The notes beneath the pieces are model-generated. The model ran no database searches. It worked only from the letters and a program-made list of their open reading frames with translations, and had not been told where the DNA came from. The position numbers were made by a program, and so were the translations under genes. A DNA stretch of 64,000 nucleotides. Source: JBEKZD01 sp050013395. GTDB taxonomy: Bacteria > Verrucomicrobiota > Verrucomicrobiia > Palsa-1439. The DNA is taken from positions 1 to 64,000 of the forward strand of contig JBEKFI010000006.1 of the NCBI GenBank assembly GCA_050013395.1, written 5' to 3'. Shown here piece by piece: positions 42,255 to 50,693 of this stretch; position 1 is the first letter of the stretch; each line of letters starts with the position of its first letter.

Positions 42255-42276
42255 CCATAGGGTGAACACCCCATAG
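42255..42276 (+). promoter_or_regulatory. Palindromic operator, site 4 (after regulator gene)
   Basis: CCATAGGGT, GAAC, ACCCCATAG, followed by CG and, about 20 bases on, a TATTAT that could be a -10 box. It drives toward the frame at 42311 and the gene at 42660. Confidence 0.6.
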
Positions 42277-42310
42277 CGCCCGCCCGGTTTCCCGTGCTTA
42301 TTATCATGCC

Positions 42311-42571
42311 ATGAAAAATAAGCCGGCCAGCACACCGTTGCCGACGACGACTACGGACGCGGACGATACCAGAATTGATGTCGATCAGTTGGAGACCGAA
42401 GCCCAAACGCATGACTGCCGCCGCGATGACAGTGAAAAGGAAAAGCCCGTTGTCCCGTCCGGCAGTGCGGCACGGGAGAAAGCAGGAGCAGTTCGATTAC
42501 TGTTGCCCGGTCAAACATCGGGGCGGTGCCTTTTGCTTTGCACTCAGTCAGCACCTCCGAACGCAGTCTGA
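42311..42571 (+). CDS. Doubtful small hydrophilic protein
   Basis: An 86-residue frame immediately after the site 4 palindrome. The first half is polar and acidic (TTTTDADDTRIDVDQLETEA); the second half is compositionally unlike a real domain and there is no good ribosome site. It may be a short true gene, or merely the leader of the gene at 42660. Confidence 0.3.
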   Translation: MKNKPASTPLPTTTTDADDTRIDVDQLETEAQTHDCRRDDSEKEKPVVPSGSAAREKAGAVRLLLPGQTSGRCLLLCTQSAPPNAV

Positions 42572-42659
42572 CCCGGCGTCTGCCAGAAATCAGGACGAGA
42601 TTCGAACTTGATGCTGTTTCAAAATCGTTAGCTGGACCAAATCGAAAAAGGAGAATTGC

Positions 42660-43061
42660 ATGAAAACGACCGCGGGTTTGTGGATTGATCATCGGAAGGC
42701 TGTGATCGCGATTGTCTCGGCCGAAGGGGAAGAGACTATGGAGATCAGATCAAACGTTGAGAAACAGCCGGGACGTTTTGCTGGCGTACGTTCGACGACT
42801 CACTATGGACAGCAGGTGCCGGCAGATGATAGCCACGAGAGGGAGTTTACGGGCCATCTCAACAATTACTACGATGAGGTGATTGCGGCGATTCGTGATG
42901 CCGAATCGATTCTGCTGTTTGGTCCGGGTGAGGCCAAGGGCGAGTTGAAACAACGTCTCGAGAAAGACAAACTCGGTGGACACATCATCGCTGTGGAAAC
43001 AGTTGACAAGATGACTGATCGCCAGATCGCGGCAAAAGTCCGCGAGTACTTTCACGAATAG
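42660..43061 (+). CDS. baeRF-like/translational-machinery-associated protein
   Basis: 133 residues with an AAAAAGGAGAATTGC ribosome site. TTAGLWIDHRKAVIAIVSAE opens a Rossmann-like fold, HLNNYYDEVIAAIRDAESIL then LFGPGEAKGELKQRLEK and ETVDKMTDRQIAAKVREYF follow. The pattern recalls bacterial relatives of eRF1 domain 2-3 (baeRF, often annotated host-attachment or translational machinery protein). It may be expressed from the site 4 promoter as part of the stress regulon. Confidence 0.7.
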   Translation: MKTTAGLWIDHRKAVIAIVSAEGEETMEIRSNVEKQPGRFAGVRSTTHYGQQVPADDSHEREFTGHLNNYYDEVIAAIRDAESILLFGPGEAKGELKQRLEKDKLGGHIIAVETVDKMTDRQIAAKVREYFHE

Positions 43062-43500
43062 AGTTCAGCCATCGGATCGAGATCGAACCACCCAGCACGG
43101 TGCGGCAGCGGACGCGAACAGGCCGCGCCGCCGAGCTCGCGCAGGCGGGAGCTACGGCACTCACTCGAAGGCGGAAGCAGCATTGGCTGCGACGGCCGGA
43201 AGCTATGGCGCGCAGGTGGTCAGGCCGCGACTCCTCGCAGCAATCGCGCGCCGAAGCGCGCTCCGCAGCTTCTCAAGGCCGGTTGCCCAAACGTCTTCGG
43301 TCGTTGTAGCCGCGCTTCTACGAAGCGCGGGGCGTCGGCTTGCCGAAGAGATTCGGCGGCTTCATTCACCCCGAAAGCCTTCGGGGCAGGGAAGCGCCGC
43401 TACATCGGCACGACGAAGGTTCTGGAGAGGATCGAAATGTAGCCGCACCCTTCAGGGTGCGCTCGTCGGCATCTGAACCCGCGCAGGCTGAAGCCTGCGG
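43062..43500. other. Gene-free repeat region
   Basis: No gene. Contains copy B of the long repeat (43151-43392) and GCACCCTTCAGGGTGCGC and GCAGGCTGAAGCCTGC palindromes at about 43446-43500, abutting the stop codon of the giant protein gene. Confidence 0.6.
43151..43392 (+). repeat. Long dispersed repeat, copy B
   Basis: Same orientation and order of internal hairpins as 32315-32569, with small deletions (for example in the GCGCGCCGAAGCGCGC stem). Confidence 0.9.
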
Positions 43501-46500
43501 CTACGGAACCAATCGGATGCGGTAGAAGCGCGAAGGCGCGGTGGTCGCGGCACCTATGTCAAGATAGTTGGTGGTCGCGTCGCCACTGTCGGGAATGATA
43601 ATCAGTCCGCTGATGTCACTGAAGTTGGTCGTGAAACTGCCGTCGGCGTCGGAGCCGGCCGCCTGCACCGCATTGGTCCGCCCGCCCGCCGTCATCCAAG
43701 TGATCTCCACATCGTCGCCTTCCTGCACGATGCCGGTAATGCGCAGCCCTGACGCGCTGTTGGTCGGATCGGTGCCGGCCTGAAACTCCTGTAGGTTGGT
43801 GAGTCCGTCGCCGTCGGGGTCGCCACTCGCGCCATCGTTGCCGCTCGAAGACTTCGGATTGAGACCGTAATTCATCTCCCAAACGTTCGGGAGGCCATCA
43901 CCGTCGGGGTCGCCGTTGGAACCATTGGCCCCCGTGGGGTCGAACATGTCAAGTCCGTTTGCCAACTCCCAACCGTTTGGCAATCCATCGGCGTCCGCAT
44001 CGAAGGACGAAACATAATTGACGCTGAGGAAGAAGACTGTTCCGCCGGTATGTATGAACCGGGAGCAGGCATTGGTCACGACCAGTCGGTCCACCACGAG
44101 CGCGCCGCCGCTGACTGTGAACGTGCCGCCGCGAACGTCCAGCGTTGCGGTGTGCGCCGCGTTAGTAACGTACAGTTTCCCGCCGGCGAGCGTTACCACG
44201 CCCGCTCCGCCGCCGCTGCAGTTCCCGATGACGAAATCGGACGACACTGTGTTGGTGCCACCGACCTGTGTGAATCTGCCACCCGCCGAGGCAGTGATGT
44301 CACTCACATGCAAACTGCGAGCGAGGACGGTGCCGTTGGATTGTGTTAAGAACCCCGTCTCGGGCAGACCAACCGTGATCGTTCCATTGGTGACAAGTAA
44401 CTGACCGCCCGTGATCCAGACTGTCGAGGTGCTGCCCGAGTTGAATTGCCCCATGGCTAGATCGTTTTGAACGGTAAGCTTACCGCCTGCGACAAGAAGC
44501 GTGGGGGAAGATTGATACGATGCTTGGAGCGCGACACCGCGCGCCAGCATATTGCCGTTAGAGACTACCAACGTGCCACGGCTCTGGCCGATGATCACGT
44601 CTCCGTTTGTCACGGTGAGCTGTCCGCCGGTCACCCACACCGTGCCTGTTGCACTCTCGCGCGCAATCCGCAGTTCGGAGCCAAGGGTCATGGTGCCGCC
44701 TGCAACGGTCAGCGTTCCCTTCCCGCCAAGATAGCCAACGCCGTAGTAACCGAAGTCGGTCGTGACAATGCCGTTGGATACGACGATCTGGCCGAAGGTG
44801 TTGTAGTTGCCGAAGAACACAGGCGCGTCGAAGTTTCCACCATTGACAGTGACGATGGCGGGGGCCGATGGGTTGGTGTTTCCGATGTTTAAATAGCGAA
44901 ACGCAGGCGAGATCAGAGTCCCTCCGGTCATCACGTCGAGGCTGCCGCGGACGCTCGCCCCGTTACAACGCAACTCGCCGCCGTTTACCGTGATCTTTCC
45001 ACGCGGATCGGCCAAAGTCCCGACAAGCATTTGCGCGTTGGCGATGGCCAGCACCCCGCCGTCAATTCTCACGGCTCCGTTGGCAACGGTGAGGTTGCTG
45101 GTGTAGGTGCCGCCATTGACCTGCACAGTCGAGTTCGTGATAATCAACAAGCCATTCGTGCTGATCGTGCACTGATTGATAATAGTCAGTGGCGTGTTCG
45201 TGCCCGCATTGGACAGCAGCAATGTATTCGTCGAGCCGGTCGGCGAGGAAAGCGCCAGGTTACTGATCGTCATCGTGCTGGGAAAACTTCCTGATGTACT
45301 CGCATCAATCGTGACAGTCTTGGTGGTGGCGTTGGTGATCAACACCGCCGAGCGACTGGTGGAAGGAACCCTCCCGAACGCCCAGTTGTCGCTGCCTTCC
45401 CATTTGTCGCTGCCTGTATTGGTCCAGCGACTTTGGTCAGGCGGATGAGACGCCGCGTTGTTCGGCTGCGTGCCCGCTTGGTATTCTTCGAAATTGCTGA
45501 ACCCGTCCCCATCCGGATCGCCACTGGCTCCGTCGTTGCCCGCAGCGGAAAGCGGGTTCAATCCGTACGCGGTTTCCCAACCATTCGGCAGACCGTCGCC
45601 ATCCGCATCGCCGTTGATGTCGAGGGTGGTGGCACTGGCTTGGTTGCTGTAGTCGGAATTCCCTCCCGAGTTATACGCTCGGACGCGGTACCAGTAGGTC
45701 GTGGTCGCCGACAATCCTGTGTCGCTGTAGATCGTAACGTTGCTCGACACGGTTGCGATCTGCGTCCACGTCCCGGGCGTGCCGCTGTTGTCGGGGGCGC
45801 GCTCGATCTTGAAGCCGTCCTCGTTGGCCGCGTTATCCGTCCACCCTAGGTTGATCTGATTGATGGATACCGCCGTTGCTGTCAGACTCGACGGCGGCGC
45901 GGGCGGAAGTGGCAGAGTCGTCGCGCTCGCTTGGTTGCCATACGGCGAATTGCCGCCGGTGTTGTAGGCTCGGACGCGATACCAGTACTTCGTGTCCGCC
46001 GACACATTCGTGTCGCTGTAGGTCGTGACATCCGCGCCTACAGTTGCGATCTGCGTCCAAGTACCCGGAACTCCGCCATTGTCTGGTGCCCGCTCGGTCA
46101 AAAAACCGGTCTCGTCGCTGGAGTTATCAGTCCATGACAAGTTGATCTGGTTCGTAGAGACGGCGATCGCTGTGAGGGCGGTCGGGGCGGCGGGACTGCA
46201 CGTCATCGCGAGACCATGGTACTCACCCGCGGCGATGCTCACCACGCCCATCAATCCATCCGGCGGCGTTATCGAAGTGCCCCAGCTAACGACCGTGCCT
46301 TCACCTGTCAACGCCAAATTGTAAGAACCGCTGGTGCTGATGGCGACAACGTTGGTCAAACCGTTGGGCGGCGTTGCCTGGCCCTGATCGTTGCGACCCC
46401 AACCGACGACGGTGCCATCGCCCTTGAGCGCGAGGCTATATTCATCGCCTGCGGCAACGGCGACAACTCCCGTCAGTCCGGCCGGCGGCGTAGCTTGGCC

Positions 46501-48483
46501 ATAGTAATTGTTCCCCCAGCCAACAACGGTGCCATCGCTCCTGAGCCCGAGCCCGTGGATGTCGTAGCCTTTGGCGATGGCGACAATGCCGCTCAATCCT
46601 GGAGGCGTCACGTCACCGTAAGCTCCCCAACCGACGACGGTGCCATCGCTCCGAAGCGCCAAGCTGTCCCAGAAACCGGCGGCTATGGCGACCGCGTTCG
46701 TCAGTCCTGCGGGAGGCGTCGCTTGCCCGTAGTAATTCCAGCCCCAACCGACAACGCTGCCATCGCTTTTGAGAGCAAGGCTGTAGAGGCCACCGGCGGC
46801 AATAGCAACCACATTCGTCAGCCCGGGCGGAGGCGTCGCTTGTCCGTAGTCATTCGCTCCCCACCCGGCGACATTGCCGCTGCTTGACAAGGCCAAACTA
46901 TGGTAACCGCCACCGGAGACAGCCACCACTCCTGTTAGACCGATCGGAGGTGTCGCGTAACCTTCCCAAACAACAATGGCCGGCGGGCACAAGGCCGAGG
47001 TGTTGGTGACCGTGACGCCGGAATAGTCCGAGCTAGTTACAGAATTATACGCCTGCACGCGGTAATAATGAGTGGTGTCGGGGAACAGCCCGGTATTGCG
47101 ATAACTTGTCGTATTAGCTAATACCTGCGCGATCTGCGTGAAGTTCGTCCCGTCGGTGGAACGCTCGATCTTGAACCCGTCCTCGTCGCCGGAGTTATCG
47201 GCCCACGACAAGTTGATCTGGCTACTGGAAACTGTTGTTGCCGTCAGACCCGATGGAGGCGCAAGCGGCGTGGTGGCACTCACTTCGTTGCTGCAGTCTG
47301 AATTCCCGCCCCCATTGTAGGCCCGCACCCGATACCAATAGGTCGTGTTCGGCAATAGCTCCGTGTCGCTGTGGTTGGTGACATTCGCGCCCACAGTCGT
47401 AATTTCCGCCCAAGCGCCCGGAACACCACCATTGTCCGGCGCCCGCTCGATCTTGAAGCCATCCTCGTTGTTGGAGTTGTCGGCCCATGACAGATTGATC
47501 TGATTGGTGGACACGGCTGTCGCCGTCAGAGCTGAGGGAGCAAGAGGCGGTGTCGTAGCGTTTGCTTGGTTGCTGTAGGTAGAATCACCGCCCGTGTTGT
47601 ACGCCCGCACCCGGTACCAATACTTCGTGTCCGCCGATGCTGTCAGATCACTGTAGGCGGTAACGTTCGAACCGACGGTCGCAATCTGCGTCCACGCGCC
47701 TGGAACGCCGCCGATGTCGGGCGCCCGCTCGATCTTGAAACCGTCCTCGTTGCCGGAGTTATCCGTCCACGACAAGCTGATTTGGTTCGACGAGACAGTG
47801 CTCGCAGTGAGGCTCGACGGTGCGGCTGGCGGCAGCGGCAAGGTAGTGGCGCTGGTCTGGCTGCTGTAGGCTGAATCACCGCTCCCGCTGGATGCGCGAA
47901 CACGGTACCAATACTTCGTGTTTGGTGATAACGGGGTGTCGCTGTAAGCCGTAACGTTGCTCGACACGGTTGCGATCTGCGTCCACACGCCCGGAGCACC
48001 ACTGCTGTCTGGAGCGCGTTCGATTTTGAAACTGCTCTCAGTGTTCGAGTTGTCCGTCCAAGACAGGTTGATCTGGTTGGTGGAGATGGCTGTCGCCGTG
48101 AGACTCGATGGAGGCGGTGGCGGAGTGGTCGCACTGGCCTGGTTGCTGTAGGCGGAATCACCGCCGTTCTTGTACGCGCGCACACGGTACCAGTATCTCG
48201 TGTCCGCTGACACTCCCGTGTCGCTGTAGCTCGTGATATTCGCGCCCACGGTAGCGATCTGCGTCCAAGGTCCGGGAATGCCGCCGTTATCCAACGCCCG
48301 TTCGACCTTGAAGCCGGTCTCGTTGTTGGAGTTGTCCGTCCAAGACAGGTTGATCTGGTTGGTGGAGACGGCAGTGGCCGCCAGGTTCGTCGGCGCTTTC
48401 GGAGCGGCGTGGGCAGAGGAATAAAACGCGGTGAGCCAGAGGAACAGGCCGCATACCGACCAGCATTGAAGGTGCTTCTTCAT
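43501..48483 (-). CDS. Giant secreted FN3 / RCC1-repeat / beta-helix protein
   Basis: About 1660 residues from the ATG at 48483 (after GAGAGAA) with a signal peptide (LFLWLTAFYSSAHA). Order: five FN3 domains (about 30-495; each with NQINLSWTDNS and ERAPD), RCC1-type propeller repeats (about 500-760; VVGWGNNYYGQATPPAGLTN units), two more FN3 (760-955), a calcium-type D-DGDGLPNGWE segment, a long beta-helix-like passenger of short G-rich repeats (1030-1490), two further DGDGLPN segments and the ending FYRIRLVP. It is probably a surface or extracellular carbohydrate-binding or adhesive protein. The last codons abut a palindrome cluster. Confidence 0.85.
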   Translation of the reverse strand: MKKHLQCWSVCGLFLWLTAFYSSAHAAPKAPTNLAATAVSTNQINLSWTDNSNNETGFKVERALDNGGIPGPWTQIATVGANITSYSDTGVSADTRYWYRVRAYKNGGDSAYSNQASATTPPPPPSSLTATAISTNQINLSWTDNSNTESSFKIERAPDSSGAPGVWTQIATVSSNVTAYSDTPLSPNTKYWYRVRASSGSGDSAYSSQTSATTLPLPPAAPSSLTASTVSSNQISLSWTDNSGNEDGFKIERAPDIGGVPGAWTQIATVGSNVTAYSDLTASADTKYWYRVRAYNTGGDSTYSNQANATTPPLAPSALTATAVSTNQINLSWADNSNNEDGFKIERAPDNGGVPGAWAEITTVGANVTNHSDTELLPNTTYWYRVRAYNGGGNSDCSNEVSATTPLAPPSGLTATTVSSSQINLSWADNSGDEDGFKIERSTDGTNFTQIAQVLANTTSYRNTGLFPDTTHYYRVQAYNSVTSSDYSGVTVTNTSALCPPAIVVWEGYATPPIGLTGVVAVSGGGYHSLALSSSGNVAGWGANDYGQATPPPGLTNVVAIAAGGLYSLALKSDGSVVGWGWNYYGQATPPAGLTNAVAIAAGFWDSLALRSDGTVVGWGAYGDVTPPGLSGIVAIAKGYDIHGLGLRSDGTVVGWGNNYYGQATPPAGLTGVVAVAAGDEYSLALKGDGTVVGWGRNDQGQATPPNGLTNVVAISTSGSYNLALTGEGTVVSWGTSITPPDGLMGVVSIAAGEYHGLAMTCSPAAPTALTAIAVSTNQINLSWTDNSSDETGFLTERAPDNGGVPGTWTQIATVGADVTTYSDTNVSADTKYWYRVRAYNTGGNSPYGNQASATTLPLPPAPPSSLTATAVSINQINLGWTDNAANEDGFKIERAPDNSGTPGTWTQIATVSSNVTIYSDTGLSATTTYWYRVRAYNSGGNSDYSNQASATTLDINGDADGDGLPNGWETAYGLNPLSAAGNDGASGDPDGDGFSNFEEYQAGTQPNNAASHPPDQSRWTNTGSDKWEGSDNWAFGRVPSTSRSAVLITNATTKTVTIDASTSGSFPSTMTISNLALSSPTGSTNTLLLSNAGTNTPLTIINQCTISTNGLLIITNSTVQVNGGTYTSNLTVANGAVRIDGGVLAIANAQMLVGTLADPRGKITVNGGELRCNGASVRGSLDVMTGGTLISPAFRYLNIGNTNPSAPAIVTVNGGNFDAPVFFGNYNTFGQIVVSNGIVTTDFGYYGVGYLGGKGTLTVAGGTMTLGSELRIARESATGTVWVTGGQLTVTNGDVIIGQSRGTLVVSNGNMLARGVALQASYQSSPTLLVAGGKLTVQNDLAMGQFNSGSTSTVWITGGQLLVTNGTITVGLPETGFLTQSNGTVLARSLHVSDITASAGGRFTQVGGTNTVSSDFVIGNCSGGGAGVVTLAGGKLYVTNAAHTATLDVRGGTFTVSGGALVVDRLVVTNACSRFIHTGGTVFFLSVNYVSSFDADADGLPNGWELANGLDMFDPTGANGSNGDPDGDGLPNVWEMNYGLNPKSSSGNDGASGDPDGDGLTNLQEFQAGTDPTNSASGLRITGIVQEGDDVEITWMTAGGRTNAVQAAGSDADGSFTTNFSDISGLIIIPDSGDATTNYLDIGAATTAPSRFYRIRLVP

Positions 48484-48824
48484 TTCTCTCACCCAATCTC
48501 GTCGCGACCGAAGACTGATACGCCGAATCCTAACGAGCGGGGTAGGGGCTAGCAGTTTACTGGTTTCGAGTCGAGCGAAAACTGGCGTTCGGCGAGGTTT
48601 CCAAAGTGGACGGGAGACCTTCGGTCGAAGACGGTGCGCGGTCAGGAGACCGGCGCACAACGTCACGACACGCTTCATTTGGAGGGCTACGCTCCGTCGT
48701 GGCCGCCGGAACATCACGGACGCGACGGAGAGCGCGTCCCTCCAACCAGCCGAGCGAATCAACTGTGCCGGAGTACCGGCTTTTGCTTTTCAGGCTACGA
48801 CCGGTCGGCTAAGGTTCTCCCGCC
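48484..48824. other. Intergenic, repeat-rich
   Basis: No gene. It contains the CGGTCAGGAGACCGGCGCAC repeat (about 48637-48662) and an imperfect inverted pair GGAGGGCTACGCTCCGTCG / CGACGGAGAGCGCGTCCCTC (about 48680-48742). Confidence 0.5.
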
Positions 48825-49385
48825 ATGCAGCCGATGCGCGACGACCTCGAAGAAATCCTGATCACCGAACAGCAAATCCAGCAGCGAATGGATGCGTTGG
48901 CGTTGGAAATCCAGTGCGAGTATGCGGCGAAAGATTTGACGTTGGTGGCAGTGCTGACAGGCAGCGTGATGTTCATCGCCGACCTGTTGAGACGATTGCC
49001 GATGCAGCTCCGGTTCGATTACATCGGCGTTTCCAGTTACCAAGGCGAGACGCGTTCGACGGGCGATCTCATCGTCACCAAAGCCTTGACCTTGGACGTC
49101 CGCGGACACGACGTGCTCGTGGTGGACGATATTCTCGACACGGGACTGACGTTGGTGAAAATCCGCGAGATGATTCTCAAGCTGCAGCCGCGCAGCCTGA
49201 AGTTCGGCGTTTTTCTGGAGAAGGACGTCCCTCACCATGAAGGGTTTCAAGCCCACTTTGTCGCCTTCCGCATCCCGGACAAGTTCGTCGTCGGCTACGG
49301 ACTGGACTATCAGGAGCGGTACCGCAACCTGCCGTATGTGGCGACGCTCCGACCCGAAGTAACCAGTCATGGAGATGCGATCTAA
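48825..49385 (+). CDS. hpt: Hypoxanthine phosphoribosyltransferase
   Basis: A 186-residue purine-salvage enzyme that joins hypoxanthine or guanine to PRPP. TLVAVLTGSVMFIADLLRRL, SSYQGETRSTGDL, the PRPP-binding loop VLVVDDILDTGLTL (about 98-111) and KFGVFLEKDV with PDKFVVGYGLDY are all family landmarks. It is a single gene between repeat clusters. Confidence 0.94.
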   Translation: MQPMRDDLEEILITEQQIQQRMDALALEIQCEYAAKDLTLVAVLTGSVMFIADLLRRLPMQLRFDYIGVSSYQGETRSTGDLIVTKALTLDVRGHDVLVVDDILDTGLTLVKIREMILKLQPRSLKFGVFLEKDVPHHEGFQAHFVAFRIPDKFVVGYGLDYQERYRNLPYVATLRPEVTSHGDAI

Positions 49386-49390
49386 GATGT

Positions 49391-49476
49391 CGGCCCCTCA
49401 CCTTGATCCTCTCCCCCGAGCGGGGAGAGGAATTCCCCTCTCCCTTTTCGCAAGGGAGAGGGTCCGTGTGAGGGTT
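49391..49476 (+). repeat. CCCTCACC-CTCTCCC inverted repeat, copy 3
   Basis: GGCCCCTCACCTTGATCCTC on the left, GGGAGAGGGTCCGTGTGAGG on the right. It lies between hpt and the MoaD-MoaE gene. Confidence 0.75.
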
Positions 49477-49535
49477 TTGCCTGCCACTGCTCATCGCAAT
49501 CAATCGCAAATGCAATCCGCTCCCACAGAAATGCC

Positions 49536-50165
49536 ATGACCATCACCGTCCAATTCTTCAGTTTTCTGCGCCCACTTGTTGGGCAGAATGAACTACAACT
49601 TGAAGTCGCGCCAGAATCGACCGTGGCCGATGCGCTGGCTGAGTTACACCGCCGGTTCCCCAAGCTGAAGGAAGCGGAGAAGACCACGCTGATCGCGGTC
49701 GGCGTCGAGTTTGCGAAGCCCAAGGACAGGCTGCGCGACGGCGACGTGCTTGCGTTAATGCCGCCGCTGCATGGCGGTGCGGACGACGAACTTCTCATCA
49801 CCGACCAGCCGATCCATCCAGTCGAAGCGCACGTCGGCCCGGCCGTAGGCGACGTGGGCGGTATTGTCGTGTTCTGGGGGGTCGTGCGCGACATCGAAGA
49901 GAGTCAACAAATCACGGCGCTCGATTACACCGCCTACCGCGAAATGGCCGAGCACCAGTTCCGCAACTTGCTCGCCGAGACGCGCAAGAAGTGGCCGCTC
50001 AAACGCATCCGCGTCGTTCATCGTCTCGGCGTCATCCCCGTCGGCGAGCCGTCGCTGTTGGTGCGCGTCGAAGCCGCTCACCGCGGCGAAGCGTTCGCCG
50101 CGGCGCAGTTCATCATTGACGAACTGAAACAGAAAGTCCCGATCTGGAAACGCGGCGCTACTTGA
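49536..50165 (+). CDS. Molybdopterin synthase, MoaD-MoaE fusion
   Basis: A 209-residue protein combining both synthase subunits. Residues 1-81 are MoaD (ubiquitin fold, TVADALAELHRRFPKL, ending MPPLHGG with Gly80-Gly81); from about 85 it is MoaE (GGIVVFWGVVRD, HQFRNLLAETRKKWPLKRI, VVHRLGVIPVGEPSLLV, KQKVPIWKR). The sulfur donor is the free MoaD C-terminal GG thiocarboxylate, so cleavage after Gly81 is expected, as in the MoaX fusion of mycobacteria. No other moa genes are nearby. Confidence 0.92.
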   Translation: MTITVQFFSFLRPLVGQNELQLEVAPESTVADALAELHRRFPKLKEAEKTTLIAVGVEFAKPKDRLRDGDVLALMPPLHGGADDELLITDQPIHPVEAHVGPAVGDVGGIVVFWGVVRDIEESQQITALDYTAYREMAEHQFRNLLAETRKKWPLKRIRVVHRLGVIPVGEPSLLVRVEAAHRGEAFAAAQFIIDELKQKVPIWKRGAT

Positions 50166-50484
50166 CGACGTTCTTCGGCGTGCCCGCTGCGAATGCCACG
50201 ATGTTGTCCGCTGTCGTCTGGAGGATTCGCTCCAGCGCTTCCTGGCTGTTGAAGGCATTGTGCCGGGTAAAGACGACGTTGGACTTCTTCAGAATGACGT
50301 GGTTCTGAATCGCCTGCCGTAACCGCTCGGGGTTCACCGCGTCGCCCAGCAATGCGCTCTCTTCGTAGATAGCCTCTTCGCCCTCCAACACCTCGCGGAT
50401 CGCCACCACCTCGTGCGCGCCGTCCACGTGCTCGCGCAGGTATTGCTCTTCCCAGTCGTGAAGTTCAAAGAAGACGATTCGCAT
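50158..50484 (-). pseudogene. 2-hydroxyacid dehydrogenase with large internal deletion
   Basis: 108 codons: the first 27 or so (MRIVFFELHDWEEQYLREHV) are the normal N-terminus of a D-isomer 2-hydroxyacid dehydrogenase. The frame then passes directly to the C-terminal end (EVLEGEEAIYEESALLGD, SNVVFTRHNAFNSQEALERI, FAAGTPKNVV). The NAD-binding GxGxxG domain and catalytic Arg, about 200 residues, are absent. It overlaps the MoaD-MoaE stop by eight bases (convergent). Confidence 0.7.
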
Positions 50485-50495
50485 CTCACCGCTCT

Positions 50496-50645
50496 TTGTC
50501 ATTCTGAGCGAAGCGAAACCGCTGCTGGCCGTCTGTCGTTCGACGGCAAATCTCTGCTGTTTCTCGCAGTCTCCGGAACGACTGAGACCCTTCCCCTTCG
50601 CGGACTCAGGGCTTCGGCTCACGACACTCAGGGTGACAAAACCAA
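50496..50645. repeat. GTCATTCTGAGCGAAGCG palindromic element
   Basis: GTCATTCTGAGCGAAGCGAA on the left, CACTCAGGGTGACAAAAC on the right, enclosing inner complementary blocks (GTCTCCGGAACGACTGAGAC). It lies upstream of the deleted dehydrogenase gene. Confidence 0.6.
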
Positions 50646-50693
50646 AGTGGCGGGCACTCCTCAAGCACGGTTTTGGCGAAAGGGTGCGACCCT

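Noticed and set aside
42375..42611. A second frame overlapping the doubtful gene at 42311
   Set aside because: Arg/Pro/Cys-rich shadow frame with no ribosome site or homology pattern.
43138..43400. Possible CRISPR array or tandem gene fragment at the hairpin-rich repeat
   Set aside because: The hairpins differ in sequence and spacing and there are no constant repeats with variable spacers; it is a single dispersed repeat with one other copy.
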